Origin: an uncultured Rhodopila sp.
GTDB taxonomy: Bacteria; Pseudomonadota; Alphaproteobacteria; Acetobacterales; Acetobacteraceae
Direction of reading: 5' to 3'
NCBI RefSeq assembly: GCF_903915725.1
Contig: NZ_CAIWTY010000023.1
Coordinates: 25,070-89,069 of the forward strand
Length of the DNA stretch: 64,000 nt
Shown here: piece by piece, positions 52,488 through 62,318 of the stretch
How the letters are laid out: every line of letters starts with the position of its first letter
How positions within the stretch are numbered: the stretch's first letter is position 1
The notes under the pieces: model-generated
Told to the model about the DNA's origin: nothing
The model's database searches: none
The model's input: the letters and a program-made list of their open reading frames with translations, nothing else
Position numbers and translations under genes: made by a program

Positions 52488-53048
52488 ATGACCGGCGATC
52501 CTGCCGAGATGATTGCCGCGCTGATTGACGGCAAGGGGGAGGGCCGCTACGGCCTGTCCGACATCAACCAGGGGGCGCACGCGCTGCAGGCGGCGTGGCT
52601 GGCGGAACGGTCCGGCTGCGGCGCGGCCTTGATCGTTGCTGCGCTGCTGCATGACGTCGGCCACATGGTCCACGACCTCGGCGAAAACCCCGCCGCCGAA
52701 GGTGTAGATGATCGGCATGAACAGGTGGGGTACGACTTCCTGCGCGATTATTTCGGGCCGGAGGTCACCGAGCCGGTGCGCCTGCACGTAGCGGCGAAAC
52801 GATACCTGTGCGCCGTGGAAGCGGATTACTTCGCGCGGCTGTCGGAGGACAGCGTGCTGAGCCTGTCGTTGCAAGGTGGCCCGATGTCGGAGCAGGAGGT
52901 GGAGGCATTTGCCGCGCTGCCGCATGCCGTTGCTGCGGTGCAACTGCGCCGTTTCGATGAGGCGGCGAAGGTGAAGGGGTTGGTAACGCCCGCGGTCGGG
53001 CATTTTGTGCCGTATGTGCGAGAGTGCGTCACGCAAGGCTGGGGCTAA
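52488..53048 (+). CDS. HD-domain protein of the PhnZ-like phosphonate-degradation group
   Basis: 186 residues from ATG 52488 (AAAGGAG upstream). HD motif ALLHDVGHMVHD with the following DRHEQVGYDFLRDYFG, then HVAAKRYLCAVEADYFARLS and SLQGGPMSEQEVEAF. These features match the HD proteins associated with phosphonate breakdown, of which PhnZ is a mixed-valent di-iron oxygenase cleaving 2-amino-1-hydroxyethylphosphonate. The usual partner PhnY is absent from the window. A plain phosphohydrolase cannot be excluded. Confidence 0.8.
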   Translation: MTGDPAEMIAALIDGKGEGRYGLSDINQGAHALQAAWLAERSGCGAALIVAALLHDVGHMVHDLGENPAAEGVDDRHEQVGYDFLRDYFGPEVTEPVRLHVAAKRYLCAVEADYFARLSEDSVLSLSLQGGPMSEQEVEAFAALPHAVAAVQLRRFDEAAKVKGLVTPAVGHFVPYVRECVTQGWG

Positions 53049-53287
53049 ATGTCAGGTAATTTGTCGGAGCACCAACGCGGGCGGTGAAAGCGACCCCGGC
53101 TTGATGCGGTCCGGCTGACCCCGCAACCAATGAAGTTGCATGATCGGCCTCATATCGCTATCGCGCGTATTCACCCCAACACCCGGGATGATCATGCGTT
53201 CGGCGCCAGCAGACCAGCGATCCGGCCATCGAACCACCGCCGGTTGGACGTCGTGGGGGTATGCTGGCAGAGCGATTAGTGCGCGCA

Positions 53288-53521
53288 ATGTCGGATAACC
53301 CTGTCGAATCAAAGCCCAAACCGCCGAGAAAGCCGATCAAGGTGCCTCGTCCTACGCGAGGTTTCAGAAGGGTTATTGTCGAGCATAGATTATCCGTTCG
53401 CTTAGCCTGCCTGATCGTGCTGGTCGTCGCAGCGATTGTGATCTACCGAGATCCCCGACCCATTATGTACTGGCTAGTCGGGCCTGTGGAACAACGAGTG
53501 CTCGACGCGGTATCAGGATAG
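53288..53521 (+). CDS. Small single-pass membrane protein, unknown function
   Basis: 77 residues from ATG 53288 (no strong ribosome binding site; TTG or ATG starts up to 53261 are possible). A Pro/Lys-rich cytoplasmic N-terminus (SKPKPPRKPIKVPRPTRGF) precedes one helix near residues 37-53 (LACLIVLVVAAIVIY). The family was not recognised. It is convergent with the three-helix protein gene at 53577-54218. Confidence 0.45.
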   Translation: MSDNPVESKPKPPRKPIKVPRPTRGFRRVIVEHRLSVRLACLIVLVVAAIVIYRDPRPIMYWLVGPVEQRVLDAVSG

Positions 53522-53576
53522 TGAACGTGTCGAATGCTTCTACATTTTTCAGGCGCGTGACCCGGCGGATCAACGG

Positions 53577-54218
53577 CTACAGCCCGACGCTTGTGAGGAC
53601 GGACACCAGTCGCGGGCCGGCCTCAAAGGCCAGCCAAGCGGCCATGCACGCCACCGGCACGGCCGCCTTAACGGCCAGGATCGCATTGCCGAGCGCGACG
53701 GCTCGCCGTTCCTGGTTCAACTCATTCGTTACCATGACGTCCTGCAGTCCGAGCATCAGCCTGCCGATGAACTCGGCACCCTTCATGTCAGGCGCCACCA
53801 AATCGTCCCACAGCTCGTCGGGCAGGCGGCCGGGCAGTACAATGTCTTTCCGAGGCTTGGCACTGCTGTAGGCAAACAGAACCGCCAGGAAAAGGCACAA
53901 GCCACCGGCAAGGCCGGCCGCGATAAGCGGCATTCTGTGGCTGCCGTAAGCCTCGACCAGAACGGCGGCAGTGATCGCGCTCAACAAAGTGGTGCATTGC
54001 CCTGCCAGGGTCAGTGCACGGGTCTCCGTCGCGCTTTTTAGTGCAAGTTCAGCATCCAACCGCTTGTTGACCTGTTCGAGCGCGGCTTTGGCGGTGTCGA
54101 GGTCGATGCTTTCGGGCAGGTCGGACAGCGCAGAGCCAGTCGGAAGAGCGGCGGCGCGATGGCGGCGCAACCGCTTGTCCAGCCAAGACGTGCCGATGCC
54201 CGGGAACTTCGTGCTCAT
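53577..54218 (-). CDS. Three-helix membrane protein, unknown function (SLATT/Pycsar-effector-like layout)
   Basis: 213 residues. A helical, charged N-terminal half (DLDTAKAALEQVNKRLDAEL) leads into two adjacent membrane helices (about 70-90 and 96-117). Then comes a cytoplasmic loop with VMVTNELNQERRAVALGNAI and a third helix at about 176-200. This two-helix hairpin plus third helix, with a preceding coiled segment, is the layout of SLATT-type effectors in nucleotide-signalling defence. There is no cyclase or other defence gene beside it, so the link is by shape only. It lies downstream of htpG, separated by a strong hairpin. Confidence 0.6.
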   Translation of the reverse strand: MSTKFPGIGTSWLDKRLRRHRAAALPTGSALSDLPESIDLDTAKAALEQVNKRLDAELALKSATETRALTLAGQCTTLLSAITAAVLVEAYGSHRMPLIAAGLAGGLCLFLAVLFAYSSAKPRKDIVLPGRLPDELWDDLVAPDMKGAEFIGRLMLGLQDVMVTNELNQERRAVALGNAILAVKAAVPVACMAAWLAFEAGPRLVSVLTSVGL

Positions 54219-54245
54219 CGCTCTCCCATAGCACGATCAATCAAC

Positions 54246-54276
54246 CGTTCGGGTATCTTATACGGATACCCGAACG
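54246..54276. terminator. Perfect 12-bp hairpin between htpG and the downstream gene
   Basis: CGTTCGGGTATC, 7-base loop, GATACCCGAACG. It lies 19 bases past the htpG stop on the minus strand and before the start of the next gene at 54218. There is no clear T-run after it, so it is a terminator-like structure of uncertain strength; an operator is the alternative. Confidence 0.55.
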
Positions 54277-54294
54277 TCGAACAGCCTCCCCGGC

Positions 54295-56115
54295 CTACCC
54301 CAGACTCCCCGCCAGCAAGGTCGTCACCCGCCGTGCAAACGCCGTCGCATCCGCCGGCAGGTCCCCCTCCTGCACCTGAGCCAGGTCCAGCAACGTCGCC
54401 GCCGCTTCGGCGATCAGTTCGGTATTCTCCAGCTTCGCCGACAGCGCCTCGATCAGCTTGTGGCACGGGTTGACCTCCAGCACCGGCCTGGACGGCATCA
54501 TCGCCCGCCCGGCCCGGCGCATCAGCCGCTGCATTGCCAGATCCGGACCCTTGCCGTCGGAGGCGAGCACCACCGCGCTGTCGGTCAGCCGCGCCGTCGC
54601 CCGCACATCGGCGACCTGATCCCCCAGCGCCGTCTTGATCGCCAACAGCAGCGGCGACACATCAGGCAGCTCCTCGCCCTTGCCCAGATCCTCCGCCGCC
54701 TGGGTCACGCTGCGCAGCTTCTTGCTCTCGAAGCTGTCCAATCGATCGGGCCAGAACGAGTCGATGGAGTCCGACATCAGCAGCACTTCGATGCCCTTGG
54801 CGCGGAAGCCCTCCAGTTGCGGCGAGGTCTTCAGCGCGTCGGCCTGATCGCCGGACAGATAGTATATGGTGTCCTGCCCTTCCTGGAGCCGCGACACGTA
54901 GTCGGGCAGGGAGGTCCAGCCCTCTTGCGTCGAAGACTTGAAGCGCAGCAGCGGGGCCAGTTCGGCGCGGTGCTCGTTATCCTCCCACACGCCTTCCTTC
55001 AGGATGGCGCCGAAATTCTCCCAGAACTTGTTGTAGTCGTCCGCCTCCTTGGCGCGCGTCTTCAGCTCCGACAGCACCCGGCCGATGAGCGCCTTGCGGA
55101 TGCGGGCGAGCACCGGCGTGGTCTGCAGCATCTCACGCGAGACGTTCAGCGGCAGGTCTTCGGTGTCCACCACGCCGCTGACGAAGCGCAGCCAGTGCGG
55201 CAGCAGTTCCGCCTTGTCGGTGATGAACATGCGCCGGACATGCAGCCGGACATGCGCGTCGCGGTCGTTGTCGACGACGTCGAACGGCTTCATCCCGGGA
55301 ATGAACAACAGGCAAAAATATTCGAGCGTGCCTTCCGCCCGCCAGTGCAGCGTCGCCCACGGGTCGTCGAAGTAGTGGCCGAGGTGGCGGTAGAACTCTT
55401 TATAAGACTGTTCGGTCACGTCGGACTTGGACTTGCGCCAGAGCGCCGTGCCCTCGTTCGCCGGCTGGTCCTTGCCGTCCTGCGCCACCGTAATCGGCAG
55501 CGTGATATGATCCGCCCATTTGCGAATGACCGTCTCCAGCCGGATCGGCTCCAGGTATTCGGTCGCATCGGACTTGATGTGCAGCACGATGTCGGTGCCG
55601 GCGGTCTCGCGCTCGGCATGCCCCAGGGTGAATTCGCCGGCGCCTTCGGACGCCCAGACGAAGGCTTCCTCCGATCCCGCCTTGCGCGACGTGACTTCCA
55701 CCCGATCGGCAACCATGAAGGCGGAGTAGAAGCCGACGCCGAACTGCCCGATCAGGCTGGGGCGATCCTCCGGCTTGCTGCTGGCAAGGTTCTGCGCAAA
55801 CGCGCGGGTGCCGGAGCGGGCGATGGTGCCGAGATTGTCGATCAGCTCCTGCCGGGTCATGCCGATACCGTCGTCGGAGATCGTCAGCGTGCTGGCTTCC
55901 TTGTCCGGCACGATGCGGATCTTGGCCTCCGGCGGCGGGGCGAGGTTGGAGTCGGTCAGCGCCTCGAACCGGCGGCGATCCACCGCGTCGGCGGCGTTGG
56001 CGACGAGCTCGCGCAGGAAGATCTCGCGCTCGGAGTAGAGCGAGTGCACCACCAGGTCGAGCAGGCGGCCGACTTCGGCGCCGAATGAATGTTGTTCCAA
56101 AACAGTGTCGTTCAT
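54295..56115 (-). CDS. htpG: Chaperone HtpG (Hsp90)
   Basis: 606 residues from ATG 56115, which has a perfect AAGGAGGT. GHKL ATPase domain: [20 protein letters not shown] (Glu/Asn), [32 protein letters not shown]. The middle domain carries the catalytic Arg loop (NVSREMLQ), followed by the dimerisation domain. It is an ATP-dependent cytosolic chaperone that remodels client proteins with DnaK. A heat-shock-type promoter candidate lies upstream (56138-56168). Confidence 0.96.
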   Translation of the reverse strand: MNDTVLEQHSFGAEVGRLLDLVVHSLYSEREIFLRELVANAADAVDRRRFEALTDSNLAPPPEAKIRIVPDKEASTLTISDDGIGMTRQELIDNLGTIARSGTRAFAQNLASSKPEDRPSLIGQFGVGFYSAFMVADRVEVTSRKAGSEEAFVWASEGAGEFTLGHAERETAGTDIVLHIKSDATEYLEPIRLETVIRKWADHITLPITVAQDGKDQPANEGTALWRKSKSDVTEQSYKEFYRHLGHYFDDPWATLHWRAEGTLEYFCLLFIPGMKPFDVVDNDRDAHVRLHVRRMFITDKAELLPHWLRFVSGVVDTEDLPLNVSREMLQTTPVLARIRKALIGRVLSELKTRAKEADDYNKFWENFGAILKEGVWEDNEHRAELAPLLRFKSSTQEGWTSLPDYVSRLQEGQDTIYYLSGDQADALKTSPQLEGFRAKGIEVLLMSDSIDSFWPDRLDSFESKKLRSVTQAAEDLGKGEELPDVSPLLLAIKTALGDQVADVRATARLTDSAVVLASDGKGPDLAMQRLMRRAGRAMMPSRPVLEVNPCHKLIEALSAKLENTELIAEAAATLLDLAQVQEGDLPADATAFARRVTTLLAGSLG

Positions 56116-56137
56116 GAGTGACCTCCTTGCGCCGCGC

Positions 56138-56168
56138 GATATGCGGTCGGACGCGGGCGATTTCAATG
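56138..56168 (-). promoter_or_regulatory. Candidate sigma32 promoter of htpG
   Basis: On the minus strand, CATTGAAA (-35 region, 56161-56168) and CCGCATAT (-10 region, 56139-56146) are spaced 14 bases apart. This is close to the heat-shock consensus (CTTGAAA and CCCCATnT). Predicted start is near 56130, about 15 bases before ATG. Expected for a heat-shock chaperone but unproven. Confidence 0.45.
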
Positions 56169-56271
56169 CGTCCCCGCATCTGAATCGCGGTGTTCGCCGC
56201 CTTCGTAGGCAGTTTGGGGGAAAACCGCCAGATCGCGGTGCGTGAGTGCGGGGAGACGCACCGGCCTCTAA

Positions 56272-56360
56272 CCGTCATGGTCCGCGCAGGCGGACCATCC
56301 ACGCCTTGCGGTGCGGTCTTGGCAAAGGCGTGGATGGCGGCCCTCCGGCCGCCAAGACGG
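56272..56360. repeat. REP/BIME-like palindromic element
   Basis: CCGTCATGGTCCGC ... CCACGCC, then GGCGTGGATGG ... CAAGACGG, with hairpins in both arms. Right-arm hairpin: GGCGGCC-CTCC-GGCCGCC. It lies between the htpG promoter region and the end of the SGNH gene. Confidence 0.8.
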
Positions 56361-56389
56361 GATCAGCCGATGGTGCGGCCCGAAAGCGC

Positions 56390-57385
56390 TTATCTATCCG
56401 CGCCTGCAATCAGCGGCCTTGCTCCGCCGCCTTCCGCCCCCGGGTCCGAGATCATCTCCGCCAGCGCCCGTCCCACCGCGACCGAGTGGCGGATTTGCGC
56501 CGCCTCGTTCAGGTGGTCGGGGGTATCGAAGAACGCGCTGCGCGGGTAGCGGCTGCGGCCTGGCAGTTCCAGGAAGGCCGCCCCGGCATCGCGATAGATC
56601 GAGCGGATCGCGGCCACACTGTCCTCATCAATCGGCGAATCGATAAAGCCCGTTGGCAGGCCGCCGATGACCTGAACCCCATGCCGCCTCGCCCAATCCA
56701 GAAACGCCCGCACCAGCGACGCGCCATAGCCGTCGCTGATGTCCGACGGCGCCGGATGGAACGGCCGGGCCGCGGCGAGCGTCGCCTGGCTGATGGACCC
56801 CAGACTCTGCGTGTGCCCGATATGGTCCCCGCGGGCGTTGAAGGAACCGTTCGCAGCCTCCCGCGGGTCGTGAAAACCCTCGCGGACCAGCGCCATCTCG
56901 ATCACGCTCATGATCCCGCCGCGCAAATCGGCGGCGAACAGGGCGGCGATCCGGCGGTGCAGCGGCAGCGTCCACAACGTGGTCCGGTCGTGCCGCAGCA
57001 GGATCGACGCATCGGGCCCGAGGTCGTTTGCCGCCCGGGACCGCACATACTGGACCTCCTCCAGCGGCATGTAGACGATGTCGCCGGGATGCAGCAGAGG
57101 CTTCCATCGGGCGAACAGGTAGTCGATGCCGATGCCGACGGCGACGCCGGCGTTGACGCAGGGACGGCCGATAAGCGGCTCGATGGTCTCGCAGCGGTGC
57201 GAAAACGGGCCGTTCGATCCGGCGAGGATGACCAGTTTCGGTTCCTGGATTGTCGCGCCGCGGGCGAGGCCCGCCTCGATCCGGCCGCGCAGCGCGCCCA
57301 GCGACAGCGGGCGGTCGAGAACAAACGCAAACAGTACTGTATATAGTATGACCGACACGCCGCAGGCGAGCAGGATGCGCCGCAT
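56390..57385 (-). CDS. SGNH-type O-acyl-transfer partner of MBOAT
   Basis: 331 residues from ATG 57385, which overlaps the stop of the MBOAT gene (ATGA). An N-terminal membrane anchor (LLACGVSVILYTVLFAFVL) places the rest in the periplasm. The SGNH block I is VILAGSNGPFSHRC with Ser57, and a late DHLN (His291) is the likely catalytic Asp/His. In AlgI-AlgJ/AlgX, DltB-DltD and PatA/PatB pairs such proteins pass acyl groups from the MBOAT protein to a surface polysaccharide. The acceptor here is unknown. Confidence 0.75.
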   Translation of the reverse strand: MRRILLACGVSVILYTVLFAFVLDRPLSLGALRGRIEAGLARGATIQEPKLVILAGSNGPFSHRCETIEPLIGRPCVNAGVAVGIGIDYLFARWKPLLHPGDIVYMPLEEVQYVRSRAANDLGPDASILLRHDRTTLWTLPLHRRIAALFAADLRGGIMSVIEMALVREGFHDPREAANGSFNARGDHIGHTQSLGSISQATLAAARPFHPAPSDISDGYGASLVRAFLDWARRHGVQVIGGLPTGFIDSPIDEDSVAAIRSIYRDAGAAFLELPGRSRYPRSAFFDTPDHLNEAAQIRHSVAVGRALAEMISDPGAEGGGARPLIAGADR

Positions 57386-58989
57386 CAGAACTGGAAATAC
57401 AGGAACGGCGCCACGTGCGGCGCGAAGAACACCGCCTGCACCGACAGCGCGAAGCCGGCGATCAGCACAAGGTCGCGGGACCGCCCGGTCATGCGATGGA
57501 TGTTCGGCAGCGCCAGCACGATGAACCAACCGAGCAGCAGGCAGGCCGACACCTCGGGGAAACTCAGCGTCCTGGCGTCTCCCAGTGAGGGCATGACGGC
57601 GACCGGTGCGGCGATTGCCGCGAGCGGAGGGAAGGCGGAGACGATCATCTGCGGCAGCGCGACGCCGGAGAGACCGGCCAACCCGCGGAAGACGATCAGG
57701 GTCTCAGAGAGCGATGCGGCCCGGAACGGCACCCAGGCGAGGATGACCACGGTCAGGGTCAGCGCCCGGCCCAACAGCGCCGGGAGCGGCGGGAACAGTC
57801 CACGATAGGCGCGATGGATGATCAGGAACAGCCCGTGCAGCCCGCCCCAAATGACGAAATTCCAGCCGGCGCCGTGCCACAGGCCGGCCAACAGCATCGT
57901 CGCCATCAGGTTGACCGCCTGCCGCAGGCGTCCCACGCGGCTGCCGCCGAGCGGGATATACAGGTAGTCGCGCAGGAACGCCCCGAGGGTGATGTGCCAG
58001 CGGCGCCAGAAATCCGAGATGTTCGCGGCCTGGTACGGGCTGTCGAAGTTCAGCGGGAAGCGCACGTTCATCATCCGCGCCAGGCCGATGGCCATGTCGG
58101 AGTAGCCGGAGAAGTCGAAATAGATTTGCAGCGCGTAGGACAGGGTGGCGTACCAGGCCTCGAAGAATGTCAGGTCGATGCCGTGTGCCGCGGCGTTGAA
58201 CCCGGTATCGGCGAAGCTGCCGAACATGTCGGCCAGGATGCATTTTTTGCCCAGGCCGAGCAGGAAGATCAGCAGCCCCTCCGCCAGGTTGTCGCCGCAC
58301 GGCCGGGCGAAACCCGGCGCCGTCAGTTGCGGGATGATCTCCGCGCCCCGAACGATCGGCCCGGCGATCAGGTGGGGAAAGAAGGTGACGAAGGCGGCAT
58401 AGGGGAGGAAGGCGTGGTCGGCATTCGCTCCGGCACGGGCCGTTCCCATTGTTCCCACTGTGTCATGGCCGGGCTTGTCCCGACCATCCACGACTTTGCC
58501 GCAATAAGCTCCGTAAGTCGTGGATGGCCGGGACAAGCCCGGCCATGACACGGCGCCGAGGTCCGTGACGGGCGATAGGGCAGCGGTCCGTGCCGTATCG
58601 GTCAGCACCATGATCTGCTGGAAGGTGAAGAAGCTGATCGCCAGCGGCAGGGTGATCCCGAGCGGCGGGGCGGCCGGGGCAACGGTATGCAGCAGGAAGT
58701 CGGCGTATTTGAACCAGCCCAGAAGCGCCAGATTCAGCGCAACGCCAGTCGCCATCCAGCGTCGCGGCCATTCGCTGTGCCGTATTTTCCATGCGGCCGC
58801 GTGGTTCGCCAGGACGGAGCCGATGAGCAGCGGCAGGAACGCCGGGTTCCACCAGCCGTAGAACGCCAGGCTGGCGGCGGTCAGCGAGACCAAAGCGCCG
58901 GTCGCACCCGCGACATGGCCGAGCGTGAAAAATCCCGCCAGACAGACGGGCAGGAAGCCAAGAATGAACAGGGGCGAATGGAACAGCAT
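57385..58989 (-). CDS. MBOAT-family membrane O-acyltransferase (AlgI-like) carrying an in-frame palindromic insertion
   Basis: 534 residues with about 11 helices. AlgI-type features: YGWWNPAFLPLLIGSVLANH, LPLAISFFTFQQIMVLTDTA, FVTFFPHLIAGPIVRGAEI, DFSGYSDMAIGLARMM, DFWRRWHITLGAFLRDYLYI (His motif) and AGLWHGAGWNFVIWGGLHG with the catalytic His. It moves acetyl or other acyl groups across the inner membrane. Residues ~147-177 (SWPGLSRPSTTYGA and VVDGRDKPGHDTV) are encoded by a complete palindromic repeat at 58460-58551. It sits in the loop before FLPYAAF and keeps the frame, where AlgI homologues have only a short loop. Coupled to the SGNH gene. Confidence 0.9.
   Translation of the reverse strand: MLFHSPLFILGFLPVCLAGFFTLGHVAGATGALVSLTAASLAFYGWWNPAFLPLLIGSVLANHAAAWKIRHSEWPRRWMATGVALNLALLGWFKYADFLLHTVAPAAPPLGITLPLAISFFTFQQIMVLTDTARTAALSPVTDLGAVSWPGLSRPSTTYGAYCGKVVDGRDKPGHDTVGTMGTARAGANADHAFLPYAAFVTFFPHLIAGPIVRGAEIIPQLTAPGFARPCGDNLAEGLLIFLLGLGKKCILADMFGSFADTGFNAAAHGIDLTFFEAWYATLSYALQIYFDFSGYSDMAIGLARMMNVRFPLNFDSPYQAANISDFWRRWHITLGAFLRDYLYIPLGGSRVGRLRQAVNLMATMLLAGLWHGAGWNFVIWGGLHGLFLIIHRAYRGLFPPLPALLGRALTLTVVILAWVPFRAASLSETLIVFRGLAGLSGVALPQMIVSAFPPLAAIAAPVAVMPSLGDARTLSFPEVSACLLLGWFIVLALPNIHRMTGRSRDLVLIAGFALSVQAVFFAPHVAPFLYFQF
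58460..58551. repeat. REP-like palindrome inside the MBOAT gene
   Basis: Two 37-base arms (58460-58496 and 58515-58551) are inverted repeats with one mismatch around an 18-base loop. The arms carry the same GTCATGG, CCATCCACG and CGTGGATGG blocks as the other elements. It has no stop codon in the MBOAT frame. Confidence 0.9.
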
Positions 58990-59072
58990 GGCGTGCGGGC
59001 GGTACCGTACCCTGAAATAGGTAATGAAAGGTTAACGGCGGCCGCCTCTCTGTCTGCGCGGTCCACGCATAA

Positions 59073-59861
<789 letters not shown>

Positions 59862-60090
59862 GGAATACCTCACCTGTTCATTGTTGTTGCTCAAGAGTGG
59901 CAGACTGCCCGGGCGCACCAGGCGGGCCACAACCGGTTGACGCCAGCCGATCTTGCCCAAATCTGTTAGCGAAACCCGCTGACCGTGAATAAGATCAGAC
60001 AGCCAATGGCCGGGCATGCAAATAGATAGCACTTCGGTGTCCGGCGCGCTCGACTGTTGGCGACTGAGGTTTCGACCGAGGGAGACGCAC

Positions 60091-61035
60091 ATGGATCGGA
60101 TCGCGAGCAGCATCGTGGCGGAGCGCGAGCAGTTGGCTTTCTGGGAAGACTTGGTATGCCGCCAACTGCTCCCTATGCGGCTCGAACCAGCCGGGCAACA
60201 TCGCTTCAGCGGCGAGATCCGGGCGCGTGCCGTCTCGGACCAAGGGGTCGTGCTGGTTTCCGGCAGCGGCATGCAGGGCTTGCACGGACGTGTCGAAGTT
60301 GCAAAGACTGATACGCACCTCCATCTGGCGTGCGTGCACCTGGGCGGCGAAACCCGGATCATCCACCGCGACGAGGCGGTCCCGCTGCAACGCGGCGACG
60401 TGTTCCTTGTCGACTCCCGCCAACGCTTCGCGCTGGGCCTCGAGCAACCGTTCCGACACCTTGTGGTCGCGTTTCCGACCCACTGGCTCGATGGCCGTTT
60501 GGCGCGACCCGAACTGGCATCTTGTGCCGTCCTGCGCAATCAGCCACTCGCCCGCCAGTGGGCCCGGCACCTGGCCGACGCCTATAGCCTGGCGGACAAG
60601 CTGTCGCTGGATGCCGAAGCGATGTTCGTGCGTCACTCGGTCGAACTCTTGGCGCAGGCACTCAACGAGCGACAGGACCAGCAGCCGAAGCGGTTTGAGG
60701 CCGAACGCGCGGCGCTGTTTATGCGCGCCTGCCGGCTGATTGCGCTTGAGTTCGGCGACCCGTCACTCACGCGGGATCGTATCGCCTCGAAGCTTCGCGT
60801 GTCGTCGCGAACACTGGACAGGGTATTTGCCGAGCGCGGCGAGACGATTATGCGGCGCATCTACGACGAACGCATCCGGCAGGCCGTGACACTCCTCGCG
60901 GACGCCAGGGCCGCCCACAGGTCGGTCACGGAAATAGCCTTCGCATGCGGGTTCGTTGACGGATCTCATTTCGGTCGCGTCTTCATGGCGCGGATGCACA
61001 TGTGTCCCTCAAAGTGGCGGCAGCAGCAGGGATGA
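60091..61035 (+). CDS. AraC-family transcriptional regulator
   Basis: 314 residues from ATG 60091, chosen for GAGGGAGA at 60079-60086; ATG 60016 has no such site. The N-terminal cupin-like sensing domain (about 1-170: HLHLACVHLGGETRIIHRDE, LQRGDVFLVDSRQRF) resembles the AraC-binding-like domain 2 group. The C-terminal part has two helix-turn-helix units (LTRDRIASKLRVSSRTLDRV and SVTEIAFACGFVDGSHFGRV). It is likely a ligand-responsive activator. The divergent cupin gene is the natural target, but no operator was identified. Confidence 0.9.
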   Translation: MDRIASSIVAEREQLAFWEDLVCRQLLPMRLEPAGQHRFSGEIRARAVSDQGVVLVSGSGMQGLHGRVEVAKTDTHLHLACVHLGGETRIIHRDEAVPLQRGDVFLVDSRQRFALGLEQPFRHLVVAFPTHWLDGRLARPELASCAVLRNQPLARQWARHLADAYSLADKLSLDAEAMFVRHSVELLAQALNERQDQQPKRFEAERAALFMRACRLIALEFGDPSLTRDRIASKLRVSSRTLDRVFAERGETIMRRIYDERIRQAVTLLADARAAHRSVTEIAFACGFVDGSHFGRVFMARMHMCPSKWRQQQG

Positions 61036-61159
61036 CACCGCGCCGGGCTGTCGCTTACCCGGGGGAAGCCGTTGTTGCGGCCCCGGAAACCCGGGTTGCA
61101 GGTTGTCCCGCCAAACAGCCATTCCCCGCCCGTCCATTTACTGGTAGCTGACGCGGGCC

Positions 61160-62314
61160 ATGAACGATGACCTGCCGCCAAACCCCGCGCTGCTGCCCGC
61201 CGGCCTGCGCGACCTGTTGCCGCCCGACGCCGAGACGGAAGCCTCCGCCGTCGAAGCCCTGATGACGGTGTTCACCGCGCATGGCTATCAGCGCGTCAAG
61301 CCGCCGCTGCTCGAATTCGAGGACAGCCTGCTGGCCGGCTCCGGCATCGCCGTGGCGGACCAGACTTTTCGCATCATGGACCCCGACTCCCAGCGCATGA
61401 TGGGGCTGCGCGCCGACACCACGCCTCAGGTCGCCCGCATCGCCACCACCCGGCTGGCCTCCGCGCCGCGCCCGCTGCGGCTGTCCTATGCCGGCCAGTG
61501 CCTGCGCGTGCGCGGCAACCAGCTCGCCCCCGACCGCCAGCTCGCCCAGGCCGGCATCGAGCTTATCGGCCACGACAGCCCGGAAGCCGACGCGGAAACT
61601 GTGCTGGTCGCCGCCGAGGCGCTCGCCGCCGTCGGTCTGACCCGGGTCAGCTTCGACCTGACCCTGCCGATGCTGGTGCCGTCCCTACTCGACGATTCCG
61701 GGTTCAATGGTCCCGACCGGGTGGCGCTGTCCCGCGCGCTCGACCGCAAGGACGCCGCGGCGGTGGCCCGCCATGGCGGCAAGCTGGTTCCGGCGCTGAC
61801 CGATCTGCTGCTCGCCGCCGGCCCGGCGGATCGCGCCTTGGCGGCGCTGGCTGAAGCGAAATTGCCGGGCCTCGCGGGCACGCTGGCCGAACGCGTGGCG
61901 CAAACCGTCGCCGCCATCCGCGCCGCCGCGCCGGAGCTGCGGCTGACCGTCGATCCGGTCGAGTTCCGCGGCTTCCGCTACGAAACCGGCGTCTCGGTGA
62001 CAGTCTACGCCCCCGGACGGCACGAGGAACTCGGTCGCGGCGGACGCTATATCAGCGGCGACAGCGAGCCGGCCACCGGCCTGACGCTGTATCCGGATTC
62101 CATCCTGCGCTGCGCGCCGCCGCGCCAGGCGCGTCCGCGGGTGTTCCTGCCGTTCGGCACGGATCGCGGCCTCGCCGCGTCCCTGCGCGCCGACGGTTTC
62201 GCCACCGTCGCGGCGCTGGCTGTCCAACCCGACGATGAAGCCGAGGCCGCCCGCCTCGGCTGTTCCCATATCCTGCGGTCCGGCAAGGCCGCGCTGCTTC
62301 ACACCGAAAGCTGA
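61160..62314 (+). CDS. hisZ: ATP phosphoribosyltransferase regulatory subunit HisZ
   Basis: 384 residues, a HisRS-like protein without aminoacylation function. Class II features: [65 protein letters not shown] (motif 2 region), [12 protein letters not shown], and [28 protein letters not shown]. It lacks the anticodon-binding domain. It activates the short HisG in histidine synthesis. hisG is not adjacent. purA follows 4 bases after its stop, a pair common in Alphaproteobacteria. Confidence 0.93.
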   Translation: MNDDLPPNPALLPAGLRDLLPPDAETEASAVEALMTVFTAHGYQRVKPPLLEFEDSLLAGSGIAVADQTFRIMDPDSQRMMGLRADTTPQVARIATTRLASAPRPLRLSYAGQCLRVRGNQLAPDRQLAQAGIELIGHDSPEADAETVLVAAEALAAVGLTRVSFDLTLPMLVPSLLDDSGFNGPDRVALSRALDRKDAAAVARHGGKLVPALTDLLLAAGPADRALAALAEAKLPGLAGTLAERVAQTVAAIRAAAPELRLTVDPVEFRGFRYETGVSVTVYAPGRHEELGRGGRYISGDSEPATGLTLYPDSILRCAPPRQARPRVFLPFGTDRGLAASLRADGFATVAALAVQPDDEAEAARLGCSHILRSGKAALLHTES

Positions 62315-62318
62315 AACC

